DNA of 39,898 nt from JAXMBX01 sp046349635 (GTDB lineage: Bacteria > Planctomycetota > Planctomycetia > Planctomycetales > Planctomycetaceae), in contig JAXMBX010000046.1 in NCBI GenBank assembly GCA_046349635.1, positions 1-39,898 on the forward strand, written 5' to 3'. The notes below the pieces were generated by a model. The model was not told the DNA's origin and did no database searches. It saw only the letters and a list, made by a program, of their open reading frames with translations. A program made the translations under genes and the position numbers. The first letter of the stretch is position 1. Every line of letters starts with the position of its first letter. Shown in pieces: positions 1 through 7,869 of this stretch.

Positions 1-1
1 G

Positions 2-2044
2 CCTGTCAACTCCGTTCCGGGGCCCCAGTCGGTGAATGAGGACACGCTCTTCAAGTTCTCAACCGCGACGAACAACCGTATCAGTGTTTCGGATCCGGAC
101 GCCGTGTTTGGAACCAATAAAGTCAAGGTCTCGCTCACGGCGCAGCACGGGATCATGTCGCTGGGTGCCAAGGGGGGACTGACGTTCCAGACGGGTGACG
201 GTTCCGCGGACCCGACAATCACCTTCACGGGGACGCTCGCGAACGTCAACAACGCCTTGAACAACCTGTTGTACCTGGGGAACACGAACTACTTCGGCCC
301 CGATACGATCACGATCGTGACGAACGATCTGGGGAACTTCAACATCCCGGCCAGCCCGGCGAAGACGGACACCGACACCATCAATATCACGGTTAATTCC
401 GTGAACGATGCACCGGTGTTGAACACGGCCGGCAAGTACGTCCTGTCGAGCATCAAGGAAGAGGAAACCAACAATCCCGGCACGCTGGTCTCCGCGATCA
501 TTGCGAGCGCGGGTGGCGACCCGATTACCGACGTGGACACCGGTGCGGTGGAAGGGATTGCGATCCATGGAATCAACAATTCCAGCGGATTCTGGCAGTA
601 CTCCCTGAACAACGGCAGTAGCTGGGTGGACATCACCAATATCTCTGCCACGAATGCGCTGCTGCTCAATTCCGATGCCCAGACCCGCATCCGTTTCATT
701 CCCAACGAATCCTTTAACGGCACGGTGAGTGGGTTCATCTTCGCCGCCTGGGATCGGACTCAGGGAGTCAACGGCGGACGGCTGAGCCTCGCCAACCGTG
801 GAGGCAGCGCTTCCGTCGGCAGCGGCAACGGGATCGCCTCGATCACCGTGACTCCGACCCCGCACAACATCACGATCACCAACTTCGGCGGCCAGGTGAA
901 CTTCACCGAGAAGGGTGCGCCAGTGTTCGTCTCCCCAACGGCAGTGGTTAACGACAGTGCCGCCCCGGTCTTCGGCGGCGGAAGCCTCGTCGTGAAATTC
1001 ACCGCGAATGGAACTTCCGCGGACGTTCTGAAGGTCAACAACGAGGGGAATGGAGCGGGCCAGATCGGGGTCAATGCGGGTGGAAGCACCGTCAGCTACG
1101 GTGGCACTACGTTTGGGACGATCAGCGGAGGGACCGGAGGGTCGCCGCTCGTGATCACCTTCAACGCGAGCGCCAACAACACGAATGTTCAGACTCTCGT
1201 GCGGAATATCACCTTCTCGAACACGTCGAGCAATCCTTCAACCGTCACTCGCGCGGTGCAGTTCAAGCTCAAGGACGTGGGAGGTGACAGCAGTCTGCCG
1301 GTCTACAAGAACCTGGGCGTGCTCGCCGTCAACGATCCGCCGGTCATCCTGGCGGATACTGCGAATCCGGTGAACTACGTGGTGGGCTTGTCGGCGGTCA
1401 CCGTCCTCCCGTCCGCCGTCGTCAGTGATGCCGACAACACGACGCTCGACGGCGGCAAGTTGACGATCTCCATCAATCCGGGGGTGGATACAGGAGATCT
1501 CCTGTCGCTCCGCAGCACCGGTTCCGGCGTGGGTCAGGTCAATGTCTTCGGTTCTGACGTCTTCTTCAGCGGCCAGAAGGTGGGAACGATCGCCGGCGGA
1601 ACGTCCCTCAGTCCGTTGGTGATCACGTTCACCACAAACGCGACGACTGCCGCTGCCCAGGAGATCATCCGCAACATCACGTTCAAGACCTCGGCCAATG
1701 CCACGAATGGAAATCGTTCTGTGAGCTTCACTCTGAACGACGGTTCGGGGGGAACGAGTACGGTCACCCAGATTGTGTCGGTCTTCGGAGGTTCCTCGCT
1801 GCAATCCGCGGATGCCACGGCGCTGTTCGCTCCCTCGGCAGCCTCGACGATCACCGGTTCCGACCTGTCGAACTCCGGTTCGTCCGCTGTTCCGCAGGCC
1901 CCGGACAGCAGCGTGATCACCGCCGTGAAGGAGCCGAAGCACTCCGGCAAGTCTCACGGTAAGAAGAAGTCGGTTCCGACCACGGAAATTGACTCGCTCT
2001 TCTCCGCCTTCAGCCTGACCAACCTGGATAACCACCTCTCCTGA
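2..2044 (+). CDS. C-terminal part of a giant cadherin-like / tandem-repeat surface protein (5' end outside window)
   Basis: The frame is open from the first bases of the window, so this is the 3' end of a longer gene. About 680 residues are visible. They are rich in Asn, Thr, Gly and Val and low in Cys, as in secreted beta-sandwich repeat proteins. Several modules can be seen: cadherin-like segments ending in VNDAPVL and VNDPPVI linkers, one module with the GFWQYSLNNGSSWVDI pattern followed by an AWDRTQG segment, and two related segments of about 115 residues (near residues 305-435 and 450-590) that share SPLVITF and RNITF blocks. The tail is Lys/His-rich (SGKSHGKKK) and then ends in an acidic-hydrophobic stretch with DSLFSAFSLTNL. 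Planctomycetes encode many giant proteins of this type, thought to act at the cell surface in adhesion. The exact role is not shown by the sequence. A strong terminator follows the stop. Confidence 0.85.
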   Translation, partial: PVNSVPGPQSVNEDTLFKFSTATNNRISVSDPDAVFGTNKVKVSLTAQHGIMSLGAKGGLTFQTGDGSADPTITFTGTLANVNNALNNLLYLGNTNYFGPDTITIVTNDLGNFNIPASPAKTDTDTINITVNSVNDAPVLNTAGKYVLSSIKEEETNNPGTLVSAIIASAGGDPITDVDTGAVEGIAIHGINNSSGFWQYSLNNGSSWVDITNISATNALLLNSDAQTRIRFIPNESFNGTVSGFIFAAWDRTQGVNGGRLSLANRGGSASVGSGNGIASITVTPTPHNITITNFGGQVNFTEKGAPVFVSPTAVVNDSAAPVFGGGSLVVKFTANGTSADVLKVNNEGNGAGQIGVNAGGSTVSYGGTTFGTISGGTGGSPLVITFNASANNTNVQTLVRNITFSNTSSNPSTVTRAVQFKLKDVGGDSSLPVYKNLGVLAVNDPPVILADTANPVNYVVGLSAVTVLPSAVVSDADNTTLDGGKLTISINPGVDTGDLLSLRSTGSGVGQVNVFGSDVFFSGQKVGTIAGGTSLSPLVITFTTNATTAAAQEIIRNITFKTSANATNGNRSVSFTLNDGSGGTSTVTQIVSVFGGSSLQSADATALFAPSAASTITGSDLSNSGSSAVPQAPDSSVITAVKEPKHSGKSHGKKKSVPTTEIDSLFSAFSLTNLDNHLS

Positions 2045-2069
2045 GAGAGATCGTTTTGAAAACAGGGAA

Positions 2070-2102
2070 GGGGAGACCGCATTCATCGGTCTCCCCTTTT
2101 TT
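2070..2102 (+). terminator. Rho-independent terminator of the giant surface-protein gene
   Basis: A perfect 10-bp stem (2070-2079 with 2087-2096, GGGGAGACCG and its complement) encloses a 7-base loop and is followed by six T residues. It starts 26 bases after the stop codon. Confidence 0.9.
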
Positions 2103-2131
2103 GTCTTTGTGAACTGGTCAACGTAAACCGA

Positions 2132-2916
2132 TTAATCCCAGCAAACCAGAGCCACGGCACGGCACCAGCCTGCACTCGCTCCCTGGATCTTCACCGGAAG
2201 GCACGAGATAAAAAAACCGTAGGGTCGAGGGATTCGATCCAGGCCGCAAAGTTTCTCAATCTGGCAATACTCCCGTTCAATCCCTGCGAAGTGCGCGGGC
2301 CAGATGAATCGTCCGTCCCCGGTACGGCGATAATCCGCCACCATCGAGGCAAACGGGCGATCGAGCGTGTAGGCGTCGATACCGATCACCTTCACTCCTT
2401 GTCGGTCAACCACAGGACCCCGTCGCGTCCCAGGCCGGGCTGCTCGAAATAGGCGGGGGTCTTCAAAGCCGCGTCCGCACCGGTCTGCAGCAGTACAATT
2501 TCCCCACCCTGCAAACTGTATCCGATCTGGGCCAGAGAGTTTTCCAGATCGTCAGGAGTGATAAACTCCCCCGCGGGAATCGTTCTCAGATCAAGCCGCA
2601 CACCCGGAGCAAAGCACCATTCGAGGGGAATCTCGCGCATCGATGGTTTTTGCCCGCCGCCCCTCCGATTGTGGGGCATAATGGTACGGAGCATCAACAT
2701 GGGTTCCGGTATGGGTGATGGCCTGGATTTCTTCCACGGCCCAGCCCAGTCCGCCCGAATACGTGAGATCCTCCGAAGCGACGCCGAAGAACTTCTGCAT
2801 TTGCTGCAGTCCTTCGCCTTCGTGTCGGACGTAGTGGATGCGGCGGGCATCGGCTCGCTCACCGCTTCGTGCTCCAACGGAACACTGAGATCGATGATCT
2901 GAAATCTGTCCCACAT
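2132..2916 (-). pseudogene. Cyclase family protein (kynurenine formamidase-like), frame broken at about three places
   Basis: The N-terminus MWDRFQIIDLSVPLEHEAVS, with a GGAGG ribosome site 9 bases before the ATG, opens in one frame. The segment HYVRHEGEGLQQMQKFFG through the metal-binding THTGTHVDAPYHY motif lies in a second frame. The middle (EIPLEWCFAPGVRLDL to GVLWLTDKE) returns to the first frame. The end (GVKVIGIDAYTLDRP and on) is in another. The breaks fall near 2840, 2640 and 2400. Joined, they give about 260 residues, the usual size for PF04199 metal-dependent hydrolases of amides or lactones. No signal peptide is seen, so a cytoplasmic enzyme is expected. The breaks may be sequencing indels, because other genes in the window are broken the same way. 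The substrate is unknown. Confidence 0.75.
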
Positions 2917-3044
2917 GCCGTTTGTCCTCCGTAATCGCCAACCCTGATTCCGGCTGTTGATCGCCGGAACTTTCCGCACAGACTTTGACGGATCGCCTGG
3001 AAACTACTTGCTGAGGAATTGCCGTTTCGTCGGAGTTTCGTCCC

Positions 3045-4073
3045 ATGCAACGTGATCTCAAAATCGGATTGAGCCTGGCCGTGCTGTTGCTCGGTGTGGT
3101 CGGCGCTCTGTTCTTCCGTCGAGATGACGCCGAGGTCTCGGGCCTGCCGGAACTCCAGAACCAGGAGCAGTGGAACCGGCAGATCGCGGAGAAAACCCGC
3201 AGTCCGTATCTGCACGTCGATTCCGCATCGTCTCCCCGGTCGAAACCTGCCCCGCATGCTACTCGTCCTGCGGGCTCCCCTCAATGGCAGGCGGAGGATT
3301 CTCCCCTCGTCGAAACGCAGCCTGCGGGAACTTCCCAGCCGCGGTACGCACCTGCGGCGCGTTACCAACCGGTGACCGACGCCGAAGTCTCACCCGGCAG
3401 GCAGGCCGATGACCCCGCTGAATTCCGTCGTCCGCCCGCTCCCCAATCCCCGGTCCGGCGGACTTCACCCGTGATCGATTCACAGAAACTCCCTCCCGGA
3501 GAGGTTGATGCGGAGGAAACGGAAACTCCGCGGGTGAAAAAGTCTCTGGAGAATTCCCGCATGACTGCTCCGCAGCGGAGCCCTCAAGCCGCGCTGGAGG
3601 CTTCCGAGGAGATCGCTCCCAAGGCCACCATTCCGCAGGAGAACGCGAAACCCGCTCCCAAAACTTCGGTTCCGTATAAAGCGGGAGGAACGCCAACTGA
3701 CGGCAAAACCCTGTCGTCCTCCAGTGAGCCGCGTCGCCCGATGATCAGTCCCAGCGCGGCTCCGCAAACGAGCCCGCCGGGGATGTTCATCCCTCCCAAG
3801 CGGGTGCCGTTTGCAATGACTCCCCCCGTCACTCCCCGTCGGGGCCTCAAACCTCTCGATGAGGAACCGGCTGATGCTCCTGAATCGGATGTCGCCCAGG
3901 CACAAAAATCTCAGCAGCGAGTGTATCGGATCCGCCAGCGGGACAGCCTGGAGCGGATCGCCGAACGGGAATACGGCGATCGTCGGAGAGCGACCGAGAT
4001 CTACGAAGCGAACCGGGACACCCTGGAAAGTCCCCACAAGCTCCGAGAAGGGGACGACCTCGTTCTCCCCTGA
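3045..4073 (+). CDS. Membrane-anchored Pro-rich protein with C-terminal LysM domain
   Basis: The product is 342 residues. A single membrane segment lies at about residues 7-24 (IGLSLAVLLLGVVGALFF) after a short N-terminus, so the rest is probably outside the cytoplasm. The middle 240 residues are low complexity, rich in Pro, Ser, Glu and Arg, and probably unstructured. The last 50 residues form a LysM module (VYRIRQRDSLERIAEREYGD, then an IYEANRD block, ending LREGDDLVLP), which in known families binds peptidoglycan or other GlcNAc polymers. A GGAG lies about 10 bases before the ATG. The gene is divergent from the cyclase gene to its left and ends at a terminator. The role is probably cell-envelope attachment. 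This is an inference from LysM only. Confidence 0.85.
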   Translation: MQRDLKIGLSLAVLLLGVVGALFFRRDDAEVSGLPELQNQEQWNRQIAEKTRSPYLHVDSASSPRSKPAPHATRPAGSPQWQAEDSPLVETQPAGTSQPRYAPAARYQPVTDAEVSPGRQADDPAEFRRPPAPQSPVRRTSPVIDSQKLPPGEVDAEETETPRVKKSLENSRMTAPQRSPQAALEASEEIAPKATIPQENAKPAPKTSVPYKAGGTPTDGKTLSSSSEPRRPMISPSAAPQTSPPGMFIPPKRVPFAMTPPVTPRRGLKPLDEEPADAPESDVAQAQKSQQRVYRIRQRDSLERIAEREYGDRRRATEIYEANRDTLESPHKLREGDDLVLP

Positions 4074-4077
4074 TAGG

Positions 4078-4109
4078 AAAGAGGCACCTCTAGGGTGCCT
4101 CTTTGTTTT
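4078..4109. terminator. Terminator between convergent LysM gene and small unknown gene
   Basis: The stem AAAGAGGCACC (4078-4088) pairs with GGTGCCTCTTT (4094-4104), followed on the + strand by GTTTT. On the - strand the stem contains the stop codon and last codons of the 4090-4494 gene, so the hairpin may stop transcription from both sides. Confidence 0.8.
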
Positions 4110-4494
4110 CCAGCATCGACTGCAGGATCTCATCCCCCAGGAACTCCAGCGTCACGTCCCGCTCCCGGGAAATGGCATCCAGATCGATCTGCCACTGCTC
4201 CAGAAACAGTTCTCCCCGCTCCCGGGAACAGAATTTCACGAGCTGCTTGAGAAACGCCTGAAATTCGGCGTCATCCTCAGCCGTCTCCCAGTCCTTGAAA
4301 TGCTTCAGGAGGTGGTGAGGATGCTGCTCGACCACCATCCGCCGGACGCACTCCGCCCAGCCCCGTTTGCCGCATTCCCAGGAGGCGTGTCCCGCCAGGA
4401 TCAGGAACTTATCCCGCTGGTTGAACTGCTGCCGCGCTTGCGAAATTTCCGCGAGTTTCAGAAAGACCAAAGCCCCCAGGATCGATTCGCTCAT
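4090..4494 (-). CDS. Conserved-looking unknown protein, 134 aa
   Basis: I do not recognise the family. The 134-residue product has no signal peptide or membrane segment and looks like a small helical, soluble protein with charged and aromatic residues (HASWECGKRGWAECVRRMVV, and a C-terminal QWQIDLDAISRERDVTLEFL). It starts 9 bases after the stop of the metallo-beta-lactamase gene on the same strand, so the two are probably one transcription unit. Codon use resembles its neighbours. The gene ends inside the stem of the terminator that faces the LysM gene. Confidence 0.7.
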   Translation of the reverse strand: MSESILGALVFLKLAEISQARQQFNQRDKFLILAGHASWECGKRGWAECVRRMVVEQHPHHLLKHFKDWETAEDDAEFQAFLKQLVKFCSRERGELFLEQWQIDLDAISRERDVTLEFLGDEILQSMLENKEAP

Positions 4495-4503
4495 CGCTCC
4501 TCC

Positions 4504-5295
4504 TCATAGCGGAATGCGTAACCCGTCATAGGCCAGTTCCACTCCGGCTGGGAGATGGGCGTTCGTCGCCTCATGCTCCAGATAATGCGAAATATGGGTG
4601 AGATAGGCCCGCTTGGGTTTGAGTTGCTCAATGATCTCCACCGCCTGCCCCACGCTGAAGTGGGTCGGATGCGGTTTTTCCCGGAGGGCGTCAAGAATCA
4701 GGACGTCCAACCCCTGCAAGAGTGTCAGGCTCTCCTCGGGAATGTGGCTGACGTCCGTGCAGAAGGCAATGTCATTGAATCGGAAACCCAACACCGGCAG
4801 CTTGCCGTGCATCAGGCGGATCGGCTGAATATTGATCCCCAGGATTTCCACCGGCTCCAGTGAAATGCGTTCGAAGATCAGATTGGGAATCGCACCGGGA
4901 TGATCGTTGGGATAGGGAACGGTGAAGGCGTAGCTGTATGTCGCGCGGATATGCCGCTCGACCCCTTCCTCACAATAGAGCGTCACGGGACCATCGAGAT
5001 AATGTCCGAACAGCCGAAGGTCATCCAAGCCGAACAGGTGGTCCGCATGGCTGTGAGTGTAAAGGGCTCCATGGATGAGGTCGACTTTCTCCCGCAGCAA
5101 CTGGATCCGCAGTTCAGGGGGGGTATCGATCAGCAGGTTTCCCAGCGGAGCCTGAATGACCGCCCCGGTCCGGGTGCGGTTATTCCGCGGATTATCCGAA
5201 GTGCAGACCGGACAGTGGCAGCCGATCATCGGCACGCCGTGGCTGGTCCCGCTGCCGAGAATAATGAATTCGTGCGCTGTCGAGGACTCGGTCAT
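4504..5295 (-). CDS. MBL-fold metallohydrolase, PhnP-like
   Basis: The chosen ATG gives 263 residues and places the first beta-strand (HEFIILGSGTSHGVPMIGC) close to the N-terminus, as in the family. An upstream ATG at 5349 would add 18 residues of low similarity. The Cys cluster GCHCPVCTSDNPRNNRTRT matches the structural zinc site of PhnP-type enzymes. The THSHADH motif is the catalytic metal-binding signature, and later His/Asp residues (CTDVSHIPEE and LTHISHYLEHE) complete it. PhnP is a cyclic phosphodiesterase of phosphonate breakdown, but no other phn gene is nearby. The close homologues spread across bacteria are simply called MBL-fold hydrolases, so the substrate stays open. It is cytoplasmic and cotranscribed with the small gene downstream. 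Confidence 0.85.
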   Translation of the reverse strand: MTESSTAHEFIILGSGTSHGVPMIGCHCPVCTSDNPRNNRTRTGAVIQAPLGNLLIDTPPELRIQLLREKVDLIHGALYTHSHADHLFGLDDLRLFGHYLDGPVTLYCEEGVERHIRATYSYAFTVPYPNDHPGAIPNLIFERISLEPVEILGINIQPIRLMHGKLPVLGFRFNDIAFCTDVSHIPEESLTLLQGLDVLILDALREKPHPTHFSVGQAVEIIEQLKPKRAYLTHISHYLEHEATNAHLPAGVELAYDGLRIPL

Positions 5296-5407
5296 GAGTC
5301 TACCGCATTCCGGCCCGGGTTCGCCGCCGGAACACATTCCCGACGACATCCTGAGACGGGAATTATACCGCAGCCGCTTTCCGGAGGGGACTCACCCGAG
5401 AATCTTC

Positions 5408-7051
5408 TCAGGCCGCCTTCAGCTTCAGACCTTCGGCGGGGCTCCGTTCGAGCAGATCTCTTAACAATTTGCGGTATTCATTCTGCAACGCAAACTGGGA
5501 CCCCGGACGGACGCGGGTCACGGCCCGGACGGTCATTTCGGAGAGTGTCAGGTCCACCAGCCCCTGGATCTGCGTTTCTCCCAGGACGTCGCGGCGCTGT
5601 TGGCGCAACTGCTGACCCGCTTCGGCCATTGCGTGCATAACCGCTTCCAGATTGCTGCCGGCGGGAACCTTCAGGTCGACGACGATATTCACATACCCCT
5701 TGGAGGAGTTGACCACATCTTTCACCTGGCCGTTGGGAATCATGTGCAGTTTGCCGTCCGGGGTCCGGATCTGCGTATGCCGGATCGTAACCGCTTCCAC
5801 AATTCCCTTGGCATTCCCGATTTCCACATGGTCCCCGACGAGATACTGATTCTCGAACAGGATGACCAGTCCGGAGATGACGTCGCTCAACAAGTTCTGG
5901 GCACCGAGACCGGCGGCCAATCCGAAGATGCCTGCCACTCCCAACAGGGCTTTGGTATCGAGCGTCCAGACCTCAAACATCATCACGAGCGCCCCGAAGT
6001 AAATCAGGTATTGCCCGACGGATTGCAACAGGGGAACCAACGTCCGGCTGACCTGGGTGGCCTCGGAATCCTTGTACAGGCCGAACGCCTGGTTCAGCCC
6101 CACGTGGATCAATTCGATGACCACGCGGGCGCCGAAAAAGATCCCGATGCAGAGCAGAATCCGCTCGCCAATCACCGTGTTTCCGGAGAAGCGTTCGACA
6201 TTGTGGATCATGATCGTCGCGGCACAGACGTATGTTGCCGCTTCAAAACAGCGTTCCGCCAGGGGAACCAGATTCGTCAGCCGCTCCCAGTACAGGGACA
6301 GGATGGAGCCGGCGAGATTCCGGTCGAGGAACTCCGCGACGGGACGGGCCAGGCCATGGAAGGCCATCACCATCAAGCGTGCTCCGGAGACCACCGTGAA
6401 CAGCAGGAACACATACCACGCAGGGTGGTGAATGTACTTATAGACCGGCACGGACATCAGGTCGTGCGTCATCAGAAAATCGGACCCGAGGAGAATCGCT
6501 CCCAGAAACAGGACCGCTTCCAGGTATCGCTCCAGCAGTCCCAGCCAACTGTGCCACAGTTCGGAATTGAACTCCGAACCGAGAGAGCGGCGGAGGTTTC
6601 GTTCCAGAATGTAACGGAACAGCGAAACCAGGCGGGTCACGAACCAGAGCACCACGAGGGACGTCATTCCCCCGATCACATACATGCCTGCGAGCGTCAG
6701 ATGTTCGACCGTCAACTGGTCGTACCACTTTTCGGCATCGATCTGGATATTGCGACCGGAGAAATGATAGCTGAGTCCACCCGCCACGATCGCGACCATT
6801 CCCAGCGTCGCGGTCCAGGCGAGCAATGCGTGGACATGCCGCGTCAGTTGGTGAAAGAACCCTTCCGTGCGCGGACCTCCCAGAATTCGTCCCACGACGG
6901 AGATCACTCCCGCGGAGAGTCGCCCTAAAACCATCCAGGCGAAACTGAGCGCCGTCAGCATGACGGTGATTCCCAACAGGTTTGCGGCGAACCGCTCGTT
7001 GATGACCAACTGCTGGGAAATGTGATGGAGTTTTTCGCTGATAAGATCCAT
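5408..7051 (-). CDS. MscS-family mechanosensitive channel
   Basis: From the ATG at 7051, which has AAGGA 7 bases before it, the product is 547 residues. A TTG or ATG further upstream (7165 or 7150) would add 33-38 residues of unlikely composition. Eight to nine hydrophobic segments cover the first two thirds. They end in the Gly/Ala-rich pore helix VAGIFGLAAGLGAQNLLSDV, followed by the VGDHVEIG and GIVEAVTIRHTQIRTPDG beta domain and IPNGQVKDVVN, all typical of MscS. A C-terminal alpha/beta domain follows. Its role is release of solutes on osmotic downshock, in the inner membrane. It is larger than the classic 286-residue MscS because of extra N-terminal membrane helices. It is divergent from maf. 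Confidence 0.9.
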   Translation of the reverse strand: MDLISEKLHHISQQLVINERFAANLLGITVMLTALSFAWMVLGRLSAGVISVVGRILGGPRTEGFFHQLTRHVHALLAWTATLGMVAIVAGGLSYHFSGRNIQIDAEKWYDQLTVEHLTLAGMYVIGGMTSLVVLWFVTRLVSLFRYILERNLRRSLGSEFNSELWHSWLGLLERYLEAVLFLGAILLGSDFLMTHDLMSVPVYKYIHHPAWYVFLLFTVVSGARLMVMAFHGLARPVAEFLDRNLAGSILSLYWERLTNLVPLAERCFEAATYVCAATIMIHNVERFSGNTVIGERILLCIGIFFGARVVIELIHVGLNQAFGLYKDSEATQVSRTLVPLLQSVGQYLIYFGALVMMFEVWTLDTKALLGVAGIFGLAAGLGAQNLLSDVISGLVILFENQYLVGDHVEIGNAKGIVEAVTIRHTQIRTPDGKLHMIPNGQVKDVVNSSKGYVNIVVDLKVPAGSNLEAVMHAMAEAGQQLRQQRRDVLGETQIQGLVDLTLSEMTVRAVTRVRPGSQFALQNEYRKLLRDLLERSPAEGLKLKAA

Positions 7052-7277
7052 GGCGCCGTCCTTGGCGATATCTGGAGACCTGCTCGACCTGACAGCCGCA
7101 TCCGCAGCCGTCCTGGGGGAATCCGGGAAACGCGGTAAGTTATTCCCCATCGGGATTTCTGTCAATTCCTTTCCGCCCGGACAACCGCCTCCCGGGCGAA
7201 CACCTCACGTCCAAATCCAGCCCTCGGTCTGCTATGATTTCGAAGGAAACGGACCTGAAGTTTTTGAGGTTGAATGC

Positions 7278-7862
7278 ATGCCCCGCTCTCTGATCCTGGC
7301 CAGCGGTTCACCTTATCGCCTGCAACTTTTGAAGGAGGCGGGGTACGAAGTGACCCCTGTCGCTTCCGCTATCGTCGAACCGGAACTTCTTGTCGCGCCT
7401 GACCTTGAGGAGCAACTTCTGAGTCTGGCATGCGCCAAGGCCCTGACCGTCGCCGACCGTGGTTTCACAGGGCTGATCCTGGCTGCCGACACGGTCAGTC
7501 TGGTGAACGATGAGATTTTGGGGAAACCAACGGATGAGGCGGATGCCCGCCGGATGCTCACACTCCTCGTCGGCCATCCGCACGAAGTCTGGACCGCCTG
7601 GGTCTTCCTGAGAACAGACCGCAACCAAAAACTGCACGGGGTCGAAAAGACGAAACTGGTTTTCCGACCCTGGAAACCGGGGGAGCTGGACGACTATCTG
7701 GCGAGCGGAGAATGGGCCGGGAAGTGCGGTGCCTACGGGCTCAGGCTCCCCGATGATCCCCTTCTCACGGAGATCATCGGGAGTACGAGCAACGTCATCG
7801 GTCTCCCGCTGGAGCGCTTCGCCCAACTGGAATGCGAACGTCCTGACTTTTTTGAAGACTGA
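7278..7862 (+). CDS. maf: Maf family nucleoside triphosphate pyrophosphatase
   Basis: The 194-residue product starts MPRSLILASGSPYRLQLL, which matches the ASGSPRR N-terminal motif of Maf. It also has AADTVSLVNDEILGKP and a C-terminal block with the spacing of the family's GYAIQG...GS..NVVGLP region (GAYGLRLPDD, then IIGSTSNVIGLPLERF). Maf proteins hydrolyse non-canonical or modified nucleoside triphosphates, and some arrest septation. The frame is open upstream to 7050, but the family alignment fixes the start at 7278. The stop lies 7 bases from the stop of the convergent esterase gene. Confidence 0.9.
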   Translation: MPRSLILASGSPYRLQLLKEAGYEVTPVASAIVEPELLVAPDLEEQLLSLACAKALTVADRGFTGLILAADTVSLVNDEILGKPTDEADARRMLTLLVGHPHEVWTAWVFLRTDRNQKLHGVEKTKLVFRPWKPGELDDYLASGEWAGKCGAYGLRLPDDPLLTEIIGSTSNVIGLPLERFAQLECERPDFFED

Positions 7863-7869
7863 ATTAACG

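Noticed and set aside
1238..2086. A 282-residue open frame on the - strand
   Set aside because: It is the shadow of the giant surface protein, Arg/Gly/Asp-rich, and runs through the terminator.
5600..6928. A 442-residue open frame on the + strand
   Set aside because: It mirrors the MscS channel gene. Its His/Gln/Asp-rich product has no domain, and the channel motifs on the - strand are unambiguous.
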